A DNA stretch of 64,000 bases from Tanytarsus gracilentus (GCA_038502055.1 JAXRKN010000045.1:4300501-4364500), one strand, 5' to 3'. Shown: positions 1 through 14,160, numbered from the stretch's first letter. Notes: generated by a model from the sequence alone, not told the origin. Made by a program: numbers and translations.

Positions 1-103
1 ATTTTTCGTGCGTACTTTTGTGGTTTGGGTGCATAGAGGATTTTACGATGTGTTAAATAACCACTTGTGGATTCACACGAAAAAAATATAAAAAATTGCA
101 TAT

Positions 104-2464
104 ATGCATGACGATCGCCATGGCAACGCGGAGTTAGACTAACAAAAAAATAGAAAAATTATGGAAAAAAAGTGAGAAAATACTTTTTAAATTAGTTTCA
201 ACGCGAATTTTATATTTTTTCATTGCAGAAAGTCATCACAATGGCTTGATGCACTGACAGATGGTGCAGGATTAACTACAATTGCTCAGTGCATGACCGT
301 GTGTGATTTAACGAATGACGGCTACTATAAGCTTATTGTTGGTGAGATTCCACTCACGCTGGATGGGAAAAAACCTCCAAGACTGCGAGCTTATAAAGGA
401 AGCCAAGTTGTGAGTGAACAAGGACTGCCTGGAGTGCCGAGTGGGGTTATTAGCTTTTATATAGACGAGATAGAACCTAAAATGCCAAGTTAGTAACAAT
501 TTTTTTTTTGCATTAATTTAATTATTTAAAAGTTTAAATTTAAATAAACCGTTAAACATATATTTTTTTCATTCCAGTTATAGCTGTTTGTGTAGGATCA
601 TCAGTGCTTTTTTATCGAAACATGAAGCCATATTTTAAATACACCGTTCCCTCCCTCATGATTGAGCCGCTCGAGGAGGAAATTTGGAAGAAATTGTCCG
701 TAGAACGACAATCGAATTACGAGAAGCTAATTAAGGATTTAAAGTCGATGAACATTTCGCAAATGTCGTCGTTATCGCAGAAATTGATTTCCCTTGACGC
801 GGACGAGCGTGATAGCTTTATTAGAGAGAATTCAGAGCCAAAATTGGAAAGATTACCGACAATTGTTTGCCTGTCGACAATTTATAAAAACATCGAGGAT
901 GAAAAAGCATCAAATTGCCTCATTATTGCGACAGACGGCGGCGATATTTTCATCATGGACTCGCAAACTTTCAACATCCTTCACGAAGCACGTGTGTGTA
1001 GTTTTAAGGCTACACCTGATCTCATCTCGGCCAGCGGCTCGTATTTGAATGACTTTAAAATTGTCATCGCAACACGAGAATGCTCAATTTGTCTTTTAAG
1101 AAGAGGCTGGCTCGAGGGAAGGGAAATTGTGAAATTATCGCAGCCAGCCTTAGCATTGAGTCTCCTTCAAATTGATCAAACCATTGTTGTGCTCGGCAAA
1201 TCCCTCATGTGCTACTCAAAGAAAGGAAAAATGCTTTGGTCATTGAACATGTCATCTGAAGTTACGTGCATGACTCCCGTTCCACTGCCACATCTCGGCG
1301 TATCAATGGTGAGTAATGAAAGCAAAAAGTTCTCGGTATTAATCAATTTCTCCACAGGTCTGCGTAGCAATGAGAAATGGATTGGTTCAACTTTATTCTC
1401 AGAAGAGTCTTGTTGATCAATTCGATGTGACTGACTCGGTGATGGCAATGTATTTTGGTAAACTTGGCCTTGAAGAGCAAGTTCTAGTGCTTATTTTAAG
1501 AAGTAAGTTAAATTTAATCATGTGTCAAGGAGTGGACATTTTTTTAATTTTAAATAATTTAAAAAATTAATTGATTGACGACTAAGCGGTAGCACACGAG
1601 GAGTTAACAGAAGGACGCGCCTGTTTTAATTTTCTATTCAAAAAAAATTATTTTTGACATAAATTTATTCTTTATTTAAAAATTTCCATCCCTTGCTTTC
1701 AATATCATCCATCGAAACATCCAAATTCAATTTAAAAATTTCAAAACTTTTTGCCCAATCTTCTTTTCTCTCTAGATGCATCGCTGCTGATTAAAATTCT
1801 CAAACGAACTGCAGATTTCTCTAAAACTTTAGAAATCACACAAAAATCAGAAGACGACTCTGCAAACATGACCTTAGCGATACCAAAGAAATCGAAAATT
1901 TTCACTGAACAAACAATCCGCGAGCGGGAGAATGCCGGAGCAATTCACAATATTTTTCAATCAGAACTTTGGCGTATGAGACTTGAGGCGGCAAAAGTTA
2001 CTGTTGACATTTTGAGAACGGCTGATTCGACATTTTCGGGAGATCATCAAACTCCACTCAAACTTTTGGCACAAGTCGATGGACTAGGACCCGACTTTTT
2101 ATTAACTTTAACATTGGAAAATATTTCAGCGACAAAAATTGTCAACAATTTGTCAATTTTACTTCACGCGAATTCAAATCATTATAAAATTGAAAGTTGT
2201 TACGCTCCGTTAACTCCATTAGTGCCAGGTTGGTTTAATTAGTGAAAGCTAAGCAGCTGTAATTAATCAGTTTATTCCACAGGAATTCCCCTCGTTGCCG
2301 ATTTCAAAGTGAGCATACAAATGACGTCGGAAAATCTTCTTCCACCCGACATGACGCTCGAAAATTCAATAGTCCGTATATTGGTAATTAAGGAAGGCTT
2401 GGCAAAGCCACTCATCGCTTCGAACTGTGTTATGCCACAGCCAGAGCTACAAATGCTCGTTTAA
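104..2464 (+). CDS. BBS1: Bardet-Biedl syndrome 1 protein (BBSome subunit)
   Basis: BBS1 is a core subunit of the BBSome, the coat complex that moves membrane proteins in and out of cilia; in insects cilia occur mainly in sensory neurons and sperm. Exons: 104-132, 229-488, 578-1308, 1358-1502, 1776-2228, 2283-2464. They join in phase to 600 codons (599 aa), close to the 593 aa of human BBS1. Landmarks read directly: SSQWLDAL near the start, MKPYFKYTVPS in exon 3, LLIKILKRTADF at the exon 4/5 junction and QTIREREN in exon 5. These follow the beta-propeller and then the C-terminal GAE-type beta domain (VDGLGPDFLLTLTLENIS). Exon 1 is tiny (about 10 residues) and is the least certain part. Several donors are GTT rather than GTA or GTG. 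An AATAAA lies at 2498-2503. The gene is convergent with the LMO gene downstream. Confidence 0.9.
1525..1696. repeat. short inverted-repeat element, family 1, copy 1
   Basis: This lies inside BBS1 intron 4. The left end reads TCAAGGAGTGGACATTTTTT and the right end, reverse-complemented, reads GCAAGGGATGGAAATTTTT. The interior is almost pure A+T. Related ends recur at 2568, 4620, 5573 and 49319. It looks like a small non-autonomous, MITE-like hairpin; no coding capacity and no clear target-site duplication were seen. Confidence 0.5.
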
Positions 2465-2567
2465 AAAATTAGTCTTGAAAATTTCCTCATGTGCAATAAT
2501 AAAATTGAAAATTATATGCAAAAAGTCTGTAAAATTTTTCGTCTTTTAGCTTTCGTTTATTTTTATG

Positions 2568-2677
2568 CAAGGGGTGGACACTTTTTATATTTTTAGAAAT
2601 AATTTTATAATTTTAATGTATAATAAAAAAATTATTTAAAATTATTTATTAAATTTCAAAATTTTCCCATGCCTTGC
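2568..2677. repeat. short inverted-repeat element, family 1, copy 2
   Basis: It begins GCAAGGGGTGGACACTTTTT and ends with the inverse GCAAGGCATGGGAAAATTTT. It is about 110 bp long with an AT-only core, just downstream of the BBS1 poly(A) signal. Confidence 0.5.
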
Positions 2678-4619
2678 TTAATTTCATCCCTCGACAAAGC
2701 ACTCCCATGTTCACAATTCTGAAGAAAAGCTTTTCGAATAACAGAGCAAGTAAGAGAGAGCGAGCCAATTAGTGCAGTGTTGTAGAAAAAAATTTATGAT
2801 TTATGTGCATCACGAGAATTCGCATTGAAACGCTTTTGATGTTCCTTTCCTCCTCTCTCTCAATTATGAACTTCATTTATGAACTTTTTTCGTATACACA
2901 AAAGCATCGTTGCATATATGAATATGTGTGAATATAGAAGGGCAATAAATATTGCAGTGAATGTTCACAATGGAGAATGCAATTATGTTCAGCACTCTTT
3001 TTACGTGAGCTACTGCTTTTCTCGTTTTTAATTACACTGCATCATCACAATGATACTGCAACTATTAATTATCACCATGAAGCCCATATTCTCACTCGTT
3101 TATACAACATACCTCACACTCTTCATCCGCTATTCACAGTTGACTCATTCATCCATGCAATTTTCATGATGTCCTGTGATCAAACGGTAGTAACCGGTTG
3201 CAATTCGTTGGAAATGAAGCTGAAAATTCAAATTGTTTTTAGATCGAATCTTTTAAAGGGCAAATCATGATGAATTATGTAAGCTGTAAATTTATTAAAT
3301 TTTCAACTTAAAAATTCGCATTTAAAAATATTAAATTTTGCCCTCTCGAGTTTTTTTAATGAAATTGACACTCGATAAATTTTTATGAGCCATTCAGTAC
3401 TGAAAAATCTCTCATTCTCGTGAAATTTTATCACAATGCAATTGATCGCAATTGTTCACGCGTGATTGTCAATAAAAATTGCATTGTCACATGACAATGA
3501 ATTGTTGTTGATGAATTATGAGGTAATTTAACAGCGGATATTTTTAATAATGAATCTCGCGAGCTTTTCATTATTGTTAGTATCACCTTTTGAGTCCTTT
3601 CGAAGCGCATAATATTGTTGATGATTGTCCAATCTGCAACATTAAAAAATATATCAAATATGCATACAGAAAATGTCCTCGAGGCGTGATGTGATATTAA
3701 ATTATTTCATATCTGCTTGTTTGCATTCACGAAAGCATAAAATATTGATTTCAATATCAATTTAATAACGTCAATACGCGTGTGTGTTTGTGCATACTCA
3801 AACGGGCAAACAGGACGACATGAAAAAAAATCATCAAACGGAATTTCCACTTTGTCTATCACACTCTCCCGTTGCCCGTGGCGATGACATATTAAAATGT
3901 GATACCTGCCTCTGCAGTTGATCAAATAATGTCGATTTTTTTGATTAAATTGTAGATCTAATTAAAACGTTTGATTGGTGCACATAACTATTTTGATGTT
4001 TGTTGATTGAGTAAAATTTAATCGAATACCCTCAAAAATATGATCACAGTGTGTCGTTTTAAAATTTTATTAATAAAATATTAAAAATATAAAATACTCG
4101 AATTTGCATCCATTAAGCTGAAAAATCCTCCATTCATTAGCTCAATTTGCATAATTTCTTTCCATTGTCATCATCAGCATCCTTATCATCCTCATGATCC
4201 ACTTTATTTTATTTAAAAGCTATCAGCGCTACTTAAAATTTTTCTTTTCTTTTTTGTCTGTCGCTTTTATCCCTTAGATTGCTCGCTCTCTTTTCCTCCC
4301 AAAGGACCAGACGTTCAGTGCATTAATAAATTGACTTGAGATTGAAGCGAGCTCAAGAGAGAAATGTATAGGAAAAAAAGAAAACAAATTTTCGTCCATG
4401 TTTGTGCAAAATTTACTTTTCTCAATTTAAGTCTCATACATTTCCAACGAGAGAAGAAAAATACTTATCTAAAACAAACAAAATTCGAATGAAAATGAGC
4501 TTTTCAAACTGAATGAATTTGTAATAAGCTTCCTTTTTTCGAAGATTGCTTTTGTCCGATACAAATACAAGAGATTTTTTTGCCGCTTGTGCTCCTCCTC
4601 AACAAATGGATTTCTTTTA

Positions 4620-4765
4620 ATCAAGGGCTGGACATTTAAATTTTTAGAGTTTTTTAAAAATCTGAAAATTTAAAATTAATTTTTAATTTATTAAAATTGC
4701 AATTAATTGATAAAAAATTTAAAATTGATAAAAAAAATTAAAATTTAGTTATCCACCCCCTGGTT
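4620..4765. repeat. short inverted-repeat element, family 1, copy 3
   Basis: The left end is TCAAGGGCTGGACATTTAAA; the right end, reverse-complemented, is AACCAGGGGGTGGATAAC. About 145 bp long, with an AT-rich interior and no coding capacity. Confidence 0.45.
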
Positions 4766-5572
4766 CCATATGAATTTTGTATAAACAGAAAAAGAAAAGC
4801 TTAACTGACTCAAGTTCAACTCAATTTCGAAAATGTATGTGTGTTCGTGGGGGAAGGAGATGAAGGCAATCTCTTTCATTCGGAAGCATGGTACACACAT
4901 TCCATTACCAATTCCAAATCAATATACCTTCACTTCACTTTGCTTGATGTTTTTAAATGGATTATATGTAACTTCGTGGTTGGATGCGGGGTGAGATGGA
5001 ACGAGAAAAATATGAGGAAGGGAAAAATCTGTGGAAAAATTTTTAAATTTAAAAATAAAATGGAATTTTTAAATCTGCTGAATAAATTAATATAAAATGT
5101 CCAACTTGTGCCTTACAAATAATTCCACCTCCATCCCTTTCAATTTAAAATTCTATTCAATCTATTATTTTCAACTAAGAAGGATATAGGTTCTTTTTTG
5201 CTGAGGCTGAATGGATGGCAGTATTGAAATAGGAGCGATTGAGAGGAAAAGCAATTGAATAAAATTACATTGCCATTTGCTAGATGAAAGTTATGCTAAT
5301 GGAAAATGTATGTCACATAAGCTCCGTTACAATGTATGCTTGCAAGCACCATTTGTCAATCGACTGTCACACTGATGTTGCATTTTCAGCGCCGCTGTAA
5401 AATTACATAAATTTTCAATGTTCTTAGCGAGGGAAGAAAAGTTGAAATGATTGATTCAAAAGAATTTTTTACTTGTCTTTATTTGCATCAGTTTTTTACA
5501 GTAATAACAAAAATAGAAAAAAAATTAGTTTTCGCTTTACATTGTCGATATATTTTTATTAAAAATTGATCG

Positions 5573-5670
5573 GCCAAGGGAAAGAAGTTTTTAGATTTCA
5601 AAAATAATTTACTGGATTTTTTGAAAATTTAATTAGATATTTTTTAAATAAAAACTCACCAACCCTTGGC
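5573..5670. repeat. short inverted-repeat element, family 1, copy 4 (diverged)
   Basis: The left end is GCCAAGGGAAAGAAGTTTTT; the right end, reverse-complemented, is GCCAAGGGTTGGTGAGTTTT. It lies just downstream of the likely LMO poly(A) signal (TTTATT on the plus strand at 5696-5701). Confidence 0.4.
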
Positions 5671-5970
5671 ACACCATAATTCATCAATTTTCCTCTTTAT
5701 TTTTTTTTACAATTCACAATTTTTTTATTATCCACCGTGTCAAAAAGAGATTGAAACAAAACAGAAACGAAATGAACGGGAAAATATTCTTTCTCCAATT
5801 TTACAATATTAAATAACGCTTTTACATCGATAAAAGTTTCCATTGAATTTTTTACTCCACTATGGTGAACCGGCTGCTTGCCGCCTCTCTCCACTCGTTC
5901 TCCATTTGAGTATGCTAATTTTCCCATGGACGACGTTCAATTCTATTCTTTACATTCCCTTTCATTACAG

Positions 5971-8900
5971 TTATTGTTGAACGATGTGTTGATGTGGCTT
6001 CTCAAATGTCGTTGGCGTTTCACAGTCGTCGGGGGAATCGTAACCGCTCGATGCATCGTCGCGGTCTGGTCGTATTGGGTAAGTTAATGATGCAGCATCG
6101 TTTATGGCTGATGCTCCTGATGATGAAGATGATGCTAGACTCGAAGTGGAAGGCATGCTGTTATTTCGGGTTTCTGTGACTGGCTAGAACAAAAGCAATT
6201 TTATTGGATTAATTTTATGTGGTCGTAAGCTGTGGAGTTGATGAGGTTTATGGAGACGATTTGAATTTATTAAGATTGATGTAAGCAAGGAGTGGATACT
6301 AAAATTTTTGATTTTAATAAATCCATTTTAGTCGAGAATTTGATCAAAATCTCGTGAACATGTCAATTTTCTAACGAAGCTTATTATAAAATTTCAAAAT
6401 CTTCCTGACCATGGAACGAAATTCAATTATATTTTACTTCTCTCAAAATTTATTTACAACTAAACTCGAGGGGGTGAGCCTCGAAGAACCAAAAAACATC
6501 ATTATAAATTTTCCATTTAATTTTCGCCGCGAGTGGAGTGAGGAGCAAAATGTTACAAGGGAATAAGCGCATGATGAGATGGATGTAAATAAAATTGAAT
6601 GAACAATTTTCTACCAACAAAAAACACGTTCATTTTCTATAACTTTATGTGCACGTCTGATGTTTAGATCACTCTTCAAAAAAAGTTGCGAGCTGCTCGA
6701 GTGTACGAACATTAACCATCAAAAAATGAGCAAAAGTTTTTCTTCAATTAATGTTTGCGTTGGGAGGGAATAAGAAGATTAAAATTGCCGAAAATTGAGC
6801 AACGTTGATTAAATTTGTGGATTTAATTTCGTTGGTACGACTTAAAATTGACATTTAAATTTTCGGCGGTACTTAAAAAACTCAAATGTCAATAAAATGA
6901 CATTTAGAAAAAAAATTTAATTGGATGATGGAGAGGTTGATGCATGATTAAATTTTTTTAATCTCTTTCAAAATTTTCCTAAAGTTCATCTGAATTAAAT
7001 AAATTCCCACAACAGCAATAAAAAATTTTCTCACCACCAATAAAAACTTTTTCGTTAAAAAACAGCAATTTGAGTTATTTCACAAAAATCTTCTTCGCTT
7101 GATGAATTTCCATTAAGCTTATGAGGCAGTAAGCACTCACTTCGGTGAATGAAAAAAGAGGATTTTTTGTTTCTACCAAATTACTTCCCATTCCAGTTCT
7201 CTAAGTTCAAATATTCTTCACACTCTTCTATCTCATATCTTCTAAACCGAAATGCCGCTGCCGCCAATGTGAGAAAAAGGAAAAATGTAATTTATGTAAT
7301 AGGAATTTCCCACACTCTTCCCTTTCCAAACATTCTTCAATTCACACCGAGAATTTGCTGCCATTGTTCGAAATATGGGTGTGAGGGTTGGAAAGATATT
7401 TGATGGTAAAATATAATTATAGAAATTGTTTTAGTGCTTTTTGTTTCACGATCTCTGTTATTATTATTGCGTGGTTTATTTCACCTAGTCAGATAAAAAC
7501 TTTTATTGCGACTTTCGTGACCAGTTGAAAATTGTAAGCTTAAAAAACTTTTATTAAATCTGCAAATTTACTTGATTACTTTCGAGCATGGTCAGTGTCT
7601 TTTTATGTGTTATTAAAAATTCATTCAACAACAAATATTAAATCTGAGATGAAAGCTTTTCATATAGTTTAAAAAATAATTTTTGACTGACATTGTTTAA
7701 AGCATAAATTGCAGAGATTAAAATTTCTGTAAATATAAATATAATTCCAATAATAAGTTTAATTATCAAAAGTGCTCTTCTCTCGCATAAAATTAACCTA
7801 ATGATAAATATATGCACGGACATTCCCAGACCACCATAACCGAATACGCTGCTATCACATCTAAAAATGCTTGAATTTATAACATCGACATTTTCCGTAA
7901 ACATGTTTCGAAAATTAATTTCATTTCATTTTAGCACGAAATGCATATATGAAAGTAATTAATTAAATTGAATTAAATTAATTTAATTATAAAGTTTGTT
8001 CAAAATCGTGCACTCCACACCATTTGGGGTGAAATTTACATACATATTCATTTTACTAGCTATCTCTCTAGAGAGAATTGGGTGTGTGTTGGAATTTTCG
8101 AGTGTTTTTCAAGCTTAGAGTGTGAGAGATGAGCAAAATTTTTGGGGTTATGCCTAACAAGGAAAAAGCAATTATTAACTGAATGTGAGAAAATGAAAAT
8201 TGAGAATTGTGGAAATCAAAACTTTTATTATTAAACCTTCTCGCTCTGACATGATGGAGGAAAAAGAAGAAAAGCTCACGATTTATAAACCACTAGACAG
8301 CAAATTGTAATGAATGAATGGACGTAATATTATTAGTTCGCATGTTGCTGCTGTTACACTCCGTGAGAACGGATATGAGGGAAAATGGAATGAAATGAAG
8401 GATGATATTAAATGGAGGAAATGAGAGAAAATGAGGGTAAGTCAAGAATTGTGCAAGAGGAGGGAAAAAACAGAGTGCGAGAATGGAATGTGATAATAAC
8501 AATGAAAAGGGTTGAATGACCCATTAAGGAATTTCTTCATTACTTAATGAATTATCTTTTGTTGGATGGAGATAAGAGTGAGAATTGATTCTTATTTCAT
8601 AACGAAAGAAATTATTGAAAAGATAATAAAATTAAAGATTAAAAATACTCGGTAATAATGACACGTAAGTTAAGTATCATTGAAAGTCATGTTTTAATCC
8701 GAGTCAAACCAAGTTTGAAAAAGCTTTGAATTCCTCAAAATATCAATCCCAATTCGCATTACAGAAAATTTATCAAATTCAATTCGCAAGCACAAGCAAA
8801 AAACTTTCCTCTATCAATTTGTAAAAGAAATGCAAAAATCCATTTTCATCCACCCACTTTTTCCTCCCGCTTCCTATATAAATTGCTAAGTGCACATCAA

Positions 8901-10274
8901 GCAAATGTTTATAGCATATAGAGGAGCAAGAGTAAAAGTACTTTTTTCTATTAGCAATTTTCAATCGATAAACTTCACTTGATGCTTAAAATGGATTGAA
9001 TGTGAAATATTTTCCTCCCTCCTCTTCTGTTATACAGCAACAATATCAACAGCATGCAATGCACAAGAGCGTTTTCGGTATGAAAATAATTCGATTTTGT
9101 CGAAACTTTTTTTTCTCTCAGCAATATGGAATAAACTTTTCTTCTCTCTCCTTCTCCGGCTCACTGTCGAGCTTTATGTTAATGGAAATTGTATGTTTGT
9201 TGGATGGAGGAGAGAGTCGACAACGGAAAAGGATATTGGACTTACATCAATCTACTTTTATGTCAAACTTTACACTTTTTATATTCTCATTCCCCTTCCA
9301 TCAATGCTTACATCCGCTCGCTTCTTTATCGCGAACACATATCGACTGTGACACGACATGAAAATAGTATTACCTGCAAATTATTCAATTGTCGTTTCAT
9401 GTGCGCTAAATTTGACGGATTTTCAGCTAAACCAGCAAACACAAGTCGCTCCTCATAGTCGTATGGACATAAAATTTTATTATCACATAGGTAGTACTTA
9501 TCGCCAACACAAAATCTAGAAAGGAAAGAAGGTAATGAGAGGTCAATGTGTGGGTTTGTAAATAGACCGACTGATAGTCATCGAGATGAAAAATAAATTT
9601 TTGGAGTGCATGTGAATTTTTTGATGAAAATTTAATTCTAATTGACATAAATTTGTGACTTTAATAAATTTTTGAGAATCATAGTTTAAAACTCATTATT
9701 TAAGAATTTAATTATTTTCCGGAATTATGAGCACACCGAAATTAAAAGCAACCACCCTAAAATTTAACAAATCTAAATTTTTTCAAATATGAAAATTTGT
9801 TAAATTCACTCTCTTTAAAAAGATTAAAAATCTAAAAATATCTCACCTATGCTGACAGGCGAAACAAGCAAAGCACTCTAAATGATAGACATTGTACTTC
9901 GCTCTCATGACCATTTCGTATGCGGGAATGATTTTGTTGCACGCGGAACACGCACCGGTGTTACCGAAGAGTCTTAGATAGTCTCGTTTACACAGTATGA
10001 GATTGGCTTTGATATAAAGTGTCGAGCCGACTTCGCCTAATCGACAATCACAGCATCCGCACTTAAGACAATCCTCATGCCAGAAGATGTCGAGTGCCTT
10101 CAATAAATATCGTTCAACAATTCTTTTGCCACAGCCTGCACACTCCTTCACAGCGTTCATCGATGTCGTTTCACATTGTTGCATTCCCGCTGTCGTGCAA
10201 GAATGATTTGATATCATTTCACAAGTTGTCGATGTGGTTGGAATTGATTGTTGTTGTAATGTCGTTAATCCCAT
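5971..10274 (-). CDS. Bx: LIM-only protein, Beadex/LMO type
   Basis: LMO proteins are nuclear adaptors with two LIM zinc-binding domains. They bind the LDB/Chip cofactor and so modulate LIM-homeodomain and GATA/bHLH complexes; in Drosophila, Beadex opposes Apterous in the wing. Exons on the minus strand: 10274-9847, 9515-9374, 6183-5971 (783 nt, 260 aa). LIM1 starts at C45-A-G-C48 and LIM2 at about C109. The stretches YLLKALD, CGCCDCRLGEVGSTLY and CKRDYLRLFGNTG are family hallmarks. Exon 2 completes LIM2 (FCVGDKYYLCDNKILC). The last exon adds a Ser-rich insect-type tail ending HQHIVQQ. The first ATG in frame is at 10274; an upstream alternative first exon is possible, as in flies. Intron 2 is about 3.2 kb. 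An AATAAA on this strand lies at 5701-5696. Confidence 0.92.
6184..9373 (-). other. large LMO intron 2
   Basis: A 3.19 kb intron between the LIM2-completing exon and the tail exon, with donor GTAATA and acceptor TTCTAG. It holds no gene I can support; an 88-codon minus-strand frame at 7638-7904 is hydrophobic but lacks a poly(A) signal or family similarity. A diverged family-1-like repeat end occurs at 6286 (GCAAGGAGTGGATACTAAAA). Confidence 0.6.
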
Positions 10275-13200
10275 ATTTTTTATTAATTTATTATTCTTCG
10301 AATACTTTCTTTCACTCACATTAAATGTGCATTAGTAATAATTTAATTAGGCTTTTATCGTCAACGCATAAACACACACGGATTAATTAATTGATGTTTA
10401 CTGATATCTCTCTGACTCGAGCATCAAATTACACTTTTGTCTTCTTTCTATTTTCACTTTTATGTCACCATGTATAAATGCTTAATGGATCGTTGTCATG
10501 GCTGGAAATGTAATATCATGCACACATTTAACACTCGATGATGAGAGTGAGGAAAATTTCTTGCTTCACTCGACTCATGTATTTTTCATTAATTAATTAA
10601 TTTCTATTCTCTCGTTTCTGGCTAGCCTGTTTGTTGTCGCTACTGTTGTTGAACATACACTTACTGATGGTTATCTAGTAATTATAGTAAATTTTATCGA
10701 TGCTGAAGAGTGAGTAAATTTTGGTGGTTTATTGCTAATTGATTTGGTTATGAAAAGTGTATTGAAAATGTTTAAATTTTTTGAATGCATATTTGAAAAA
10801 TAAAAATACCAAGAAAGAAATCGTTTAAAATTTCGTAAACAAATTTAATTTAATTAAAAAAAGTGAAACCAACGAAAATTTATTTAAAATTTAAATTTAT
10901 AGTTTTGAAACTTTTTGTAATTTTTAAATCCTAAATTTTGTAAATTAAAAAAAATCAATTAATTTTTTTCCCAAAATCAGATGTCATCAAAAAGTGAACC
11001 TCCACCCACCAAAAAATCACCCTTAAAAAATCACATGCTCAATCTCTAGTGATTTGTAATTTTCAACTCACACTCCACAAATAATCCGCTTCTCATTTTA
11101 ATTGAATTTGCACAAGGAGAAAATTACGAGAGTCGACAACCCATTTGGCAATGATGTGTAAATGTTATTCCGCACAATTGCTACTTTCTGTATTAGGTGG
11201 GTTGGAGAGGAAGAGAGTACAATGTGTTGTTTTCCAAGAGGATAAATTAGCTTCGTTAAGCGCAAACCGCCAACACTATTCCCATAACACCAAACGGCGT
11301 GTACACAATTTAATTAATTAAGCAACTACAACCCCACCGGTTTTCATCTGCATTCGCTATTATATTTTACTTAATTAGCAATGAGACTTTATGCTTGATT
11401 ATCGCACTGCTGCTGCTGTATGTGTCACTAATTAAAATCCCAAAACGTTTAATTAATTTTCTTTTCTGCTTCTGTCGTTTTTTTAATTAAAACTTTTCTC
11501 CTCACAAGTCGAGATTTAAGAAAATTTTACAAGACACTTTTTGTCTCTAAAATAATTTTTCACATGTGACTTGACGATTTTTCTCACTCGTCATAAAAAC
11601 CGAACCGATTTGTACGATGACTGAAGCTACAATGAGTGTATGAAAATGAAATAAATTTCGAGAGTGAAAATTTTCTTCTGGAAGTTTTGTTGGAAAATGA
11701 GAGAAATTTTTCCACTAAAGAGAGCGAAAAAGGCGACCAGACGAGTAAACAATTTTCTAAATGGATGTGAAAATAGCATGCGGAGGGATGAGTGAGAAAA
11801 GAAGAGCGAAAAAAATTTGAATTAAATCTGCAACATAACCATCAAGAGGCGGAGAGAGGGAAGGACGTGATGAGATGGAATGAGAGAAAATGAAAAAAGT
11901 TTTTATGCTGAATTTATTTCACTGCAAACGTTTTTTTCTATTTGAATGTAAATTGTTGGGAAAATTGAAAACTTATGATGCGACCATGGTCTTCGAAGCG
12001 GGATGCAACAAGTGATTTTTATCGTCACGATTTCTGCTAAATAAACACAAGTTTTTATATTTTTGCTCTCCCTTTAGAGAACGTGCAAGGATGAGGGGTG
12101 ACTTGAAAAAGGATCTCAAATCAACTTAATTATAATTATAATGCTGAACATTCCCCTCAAACTCTCCATTATACGTCAGTGAAATCGCCCATAAATCAGA
12201 TTTAATTAAAAAACTTCATTTACTGTTTTTCTTTCTCTTTTTGTCTTTTTCCTCCTCATTATACCATGCCTCACCACCCACCCTACCTTCCAGCAGCTCT
12301 AGCTCGGTTGGTTTTTGGCTTTTCCGAGGAGCCGGAAAAGTTTTGAGACTGTGGAAATTACTTTTATTTAATTTTCGCTCTTTTCCTTCGCTTTCACCTC
12401 ATCCTCCACCACTGGTCGACACACACAATCTACAATTTTTGCCCATTAATGCTTTTGTGTTGTTTTCTTCTTGCTATGTTCATTTTGTTAATGGCACCGT
12501 GGTAAAATTGCCGCTATTGAACATTTGCAAATTAATTGAATCAATTTTGCTAAACATTTTTATTATTTTTCTTTCTGAGGGGTGGCAAGAAATTTTTTCG
12601 CTCGCTCATTAAAAATTAAATTAAACATGATGGATTTGACATTAAAATTGATAATTTTATACCTCCACATGCCATCCGTAATTGCGCCATTGGAAAATTG
12701 ATAGAAAAATTGTAATTTAGTTAATAGAACTTTTTATGTTCGCTCAAATATCCAAAAAACCAAATTCGACAGTGAAATTTAATTTTCTAAATTGTTCCAT
12801 TTTTTCGCTGTTGTTGTTCGCTCCACGAGTCATGTCAGAGTGAAATGAATGGATGGGTATGAGGAAGGAAGCATGAAAAATTTTATTCTCATTCTTTTAT
12901 TACATTCGAATATGTGTGTGTTGGAGTTATGGATGCGAAAATCACTTTTATGATTTTTATTGAATCAAAATTGGCAAAAGAATATGCTGAATTTTTTTGT
13001 TCAATTATGATTATTGTTTTTGTGCATGATACGAAAAATGTTGAGCATGGTAACGGTTTTGAAGGTTAAGAGTCAGACACGAAAGCTTTTTTTAAAAGTT
13101 TTAAATTATAATTTGAAAATAATAAAACCGTTACAAATTTTTTATTTAAAATCAAATATTTGACTGTCAAAAGTTCCCGTTGTTCATTTAATAAATCAAT

Positions 13201-14160
13201 AACGTGGTGTTTGTTCATAATTAATAACTAAGAATAGGTTTAAGATTACGAATTACAGTAATGAAAATTTATTAATCAAATCTTACCTTGCAAGGTTGAA
13301 TAACAAAATATTAAAAATTTGTTTTCAATTTCACAAATTTACTAAAGCTTTTAAAATTTCACCGGATGCGCTTTATTCGACGAACAAAAACAAGCACTCT
13401 TTTCCATTAAGCTTCTCTTAAAAGCCATTTAGCGAAATTATTATAGACGAAAAGAGCATTCAGCATCACGAGTGAGTGAATAGAGTTTCAGAGTGAAATG
13501 AATGCAGATTTTTAGTGTGCAATAAAAAGTTCTCGAGAGGATAATTCATTATCATTTACTAGCTGCTTCTGCTTTTGGCTTATGCTTTTGAATGGATGAT
13601 TTTTTTCATAAACTCACTTACCGTTCTTAACTCCCTCCGACATTAAACCCCAGCCTTTGAATTTACGAAAAAAAAGAGTGAGCACATTTTCTGCCACTGA
13701 TGCTATTGCTTGTGTAATAATAATGTGGAGAAAAAAGCTCGAGAGAGATCGCATTCATAAAACATCGTAAAGCTCTATTCATCGCAATAATGGGAATGGA
13801 TGATTTATTTTAAATTGAAATTTCTGCTGCCTGACTTGTACTTTACCCAGTGATTTATTTATAAAAGCATTCTTAGAATTGTTTATTTTTCAATAAGCAT
13901 TTTCCACTTCAATTCATTCCTTTAACGCTCGTTATATTGCTTAGTGCATGTAAATCCTTGCGGATGATTCTTTTTTTGGGAAAAACACCTTTACATTAAA
14001 CGAAATATCAGCATCTAACATTCTTTTTTTGGGATTCTAAAAAAATTAAAGAAAAGTTTTAATAAATTTTTAAAAATTAAAAATATTAATTCAATGTAAT
14101 TTATTTTCTATTTTACAAAAATGCCATTGAAGATTTTTTTCAACTGCAGTTAAAAGCTTT
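10275..14160. other. LMO upstream non-coding region
   Basis: About 3.9 kb of AT-rich DNA 5' of the minus-strand LMO gene. No gene is supported: the 123-codon frame at 12241-12612 is Ser/Pro/Leu low complexity on pyrimidine-rich DNA. The region is a reasonable place for LMO promoters and enhancers, but I see no diagnostic motif. Confidence 0.5.

Larger units (their letters stand above)
2505..5690. other. BBS1-LMO convergent intergenic region
   Basis: About 3.2 kb lies between the poly(A) signals of two convergent genes. Apart from three short inverted-repeat elements I see no convincing gene; the open frames here (for example 2977-3270 and 4841-5095) lack family similarity and splice context. 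Part of it may be extended 3' UTR of the minus-strand LMO gene. Confidence 0.5.

Noticed and set aside
2977..3270. 97-codon plus-strand open frame
   Set aside because: No family similarity, no poly(A) signal near its end; lies between two convergent genes where chance frames are expected.
6286..6415. Possible further copy of the CAAGG-GTGGA hairpin family
   Set aside because: The left end matches, but the right end is too diverged to support a paired element.
7638..7904. 88-codon hydrophobic minus-strand frame inside the LMO intron
   Set aside because: Membrane-like composition is common in AT-rich DNA; no promoter, splice or poly(A) support.
12241..12612. 123-codon plus-strand frame
   Set aside because: Low-complexity Ser/Pro/Leu translation of a pyrimidine-rich tract; no recognisable domain.
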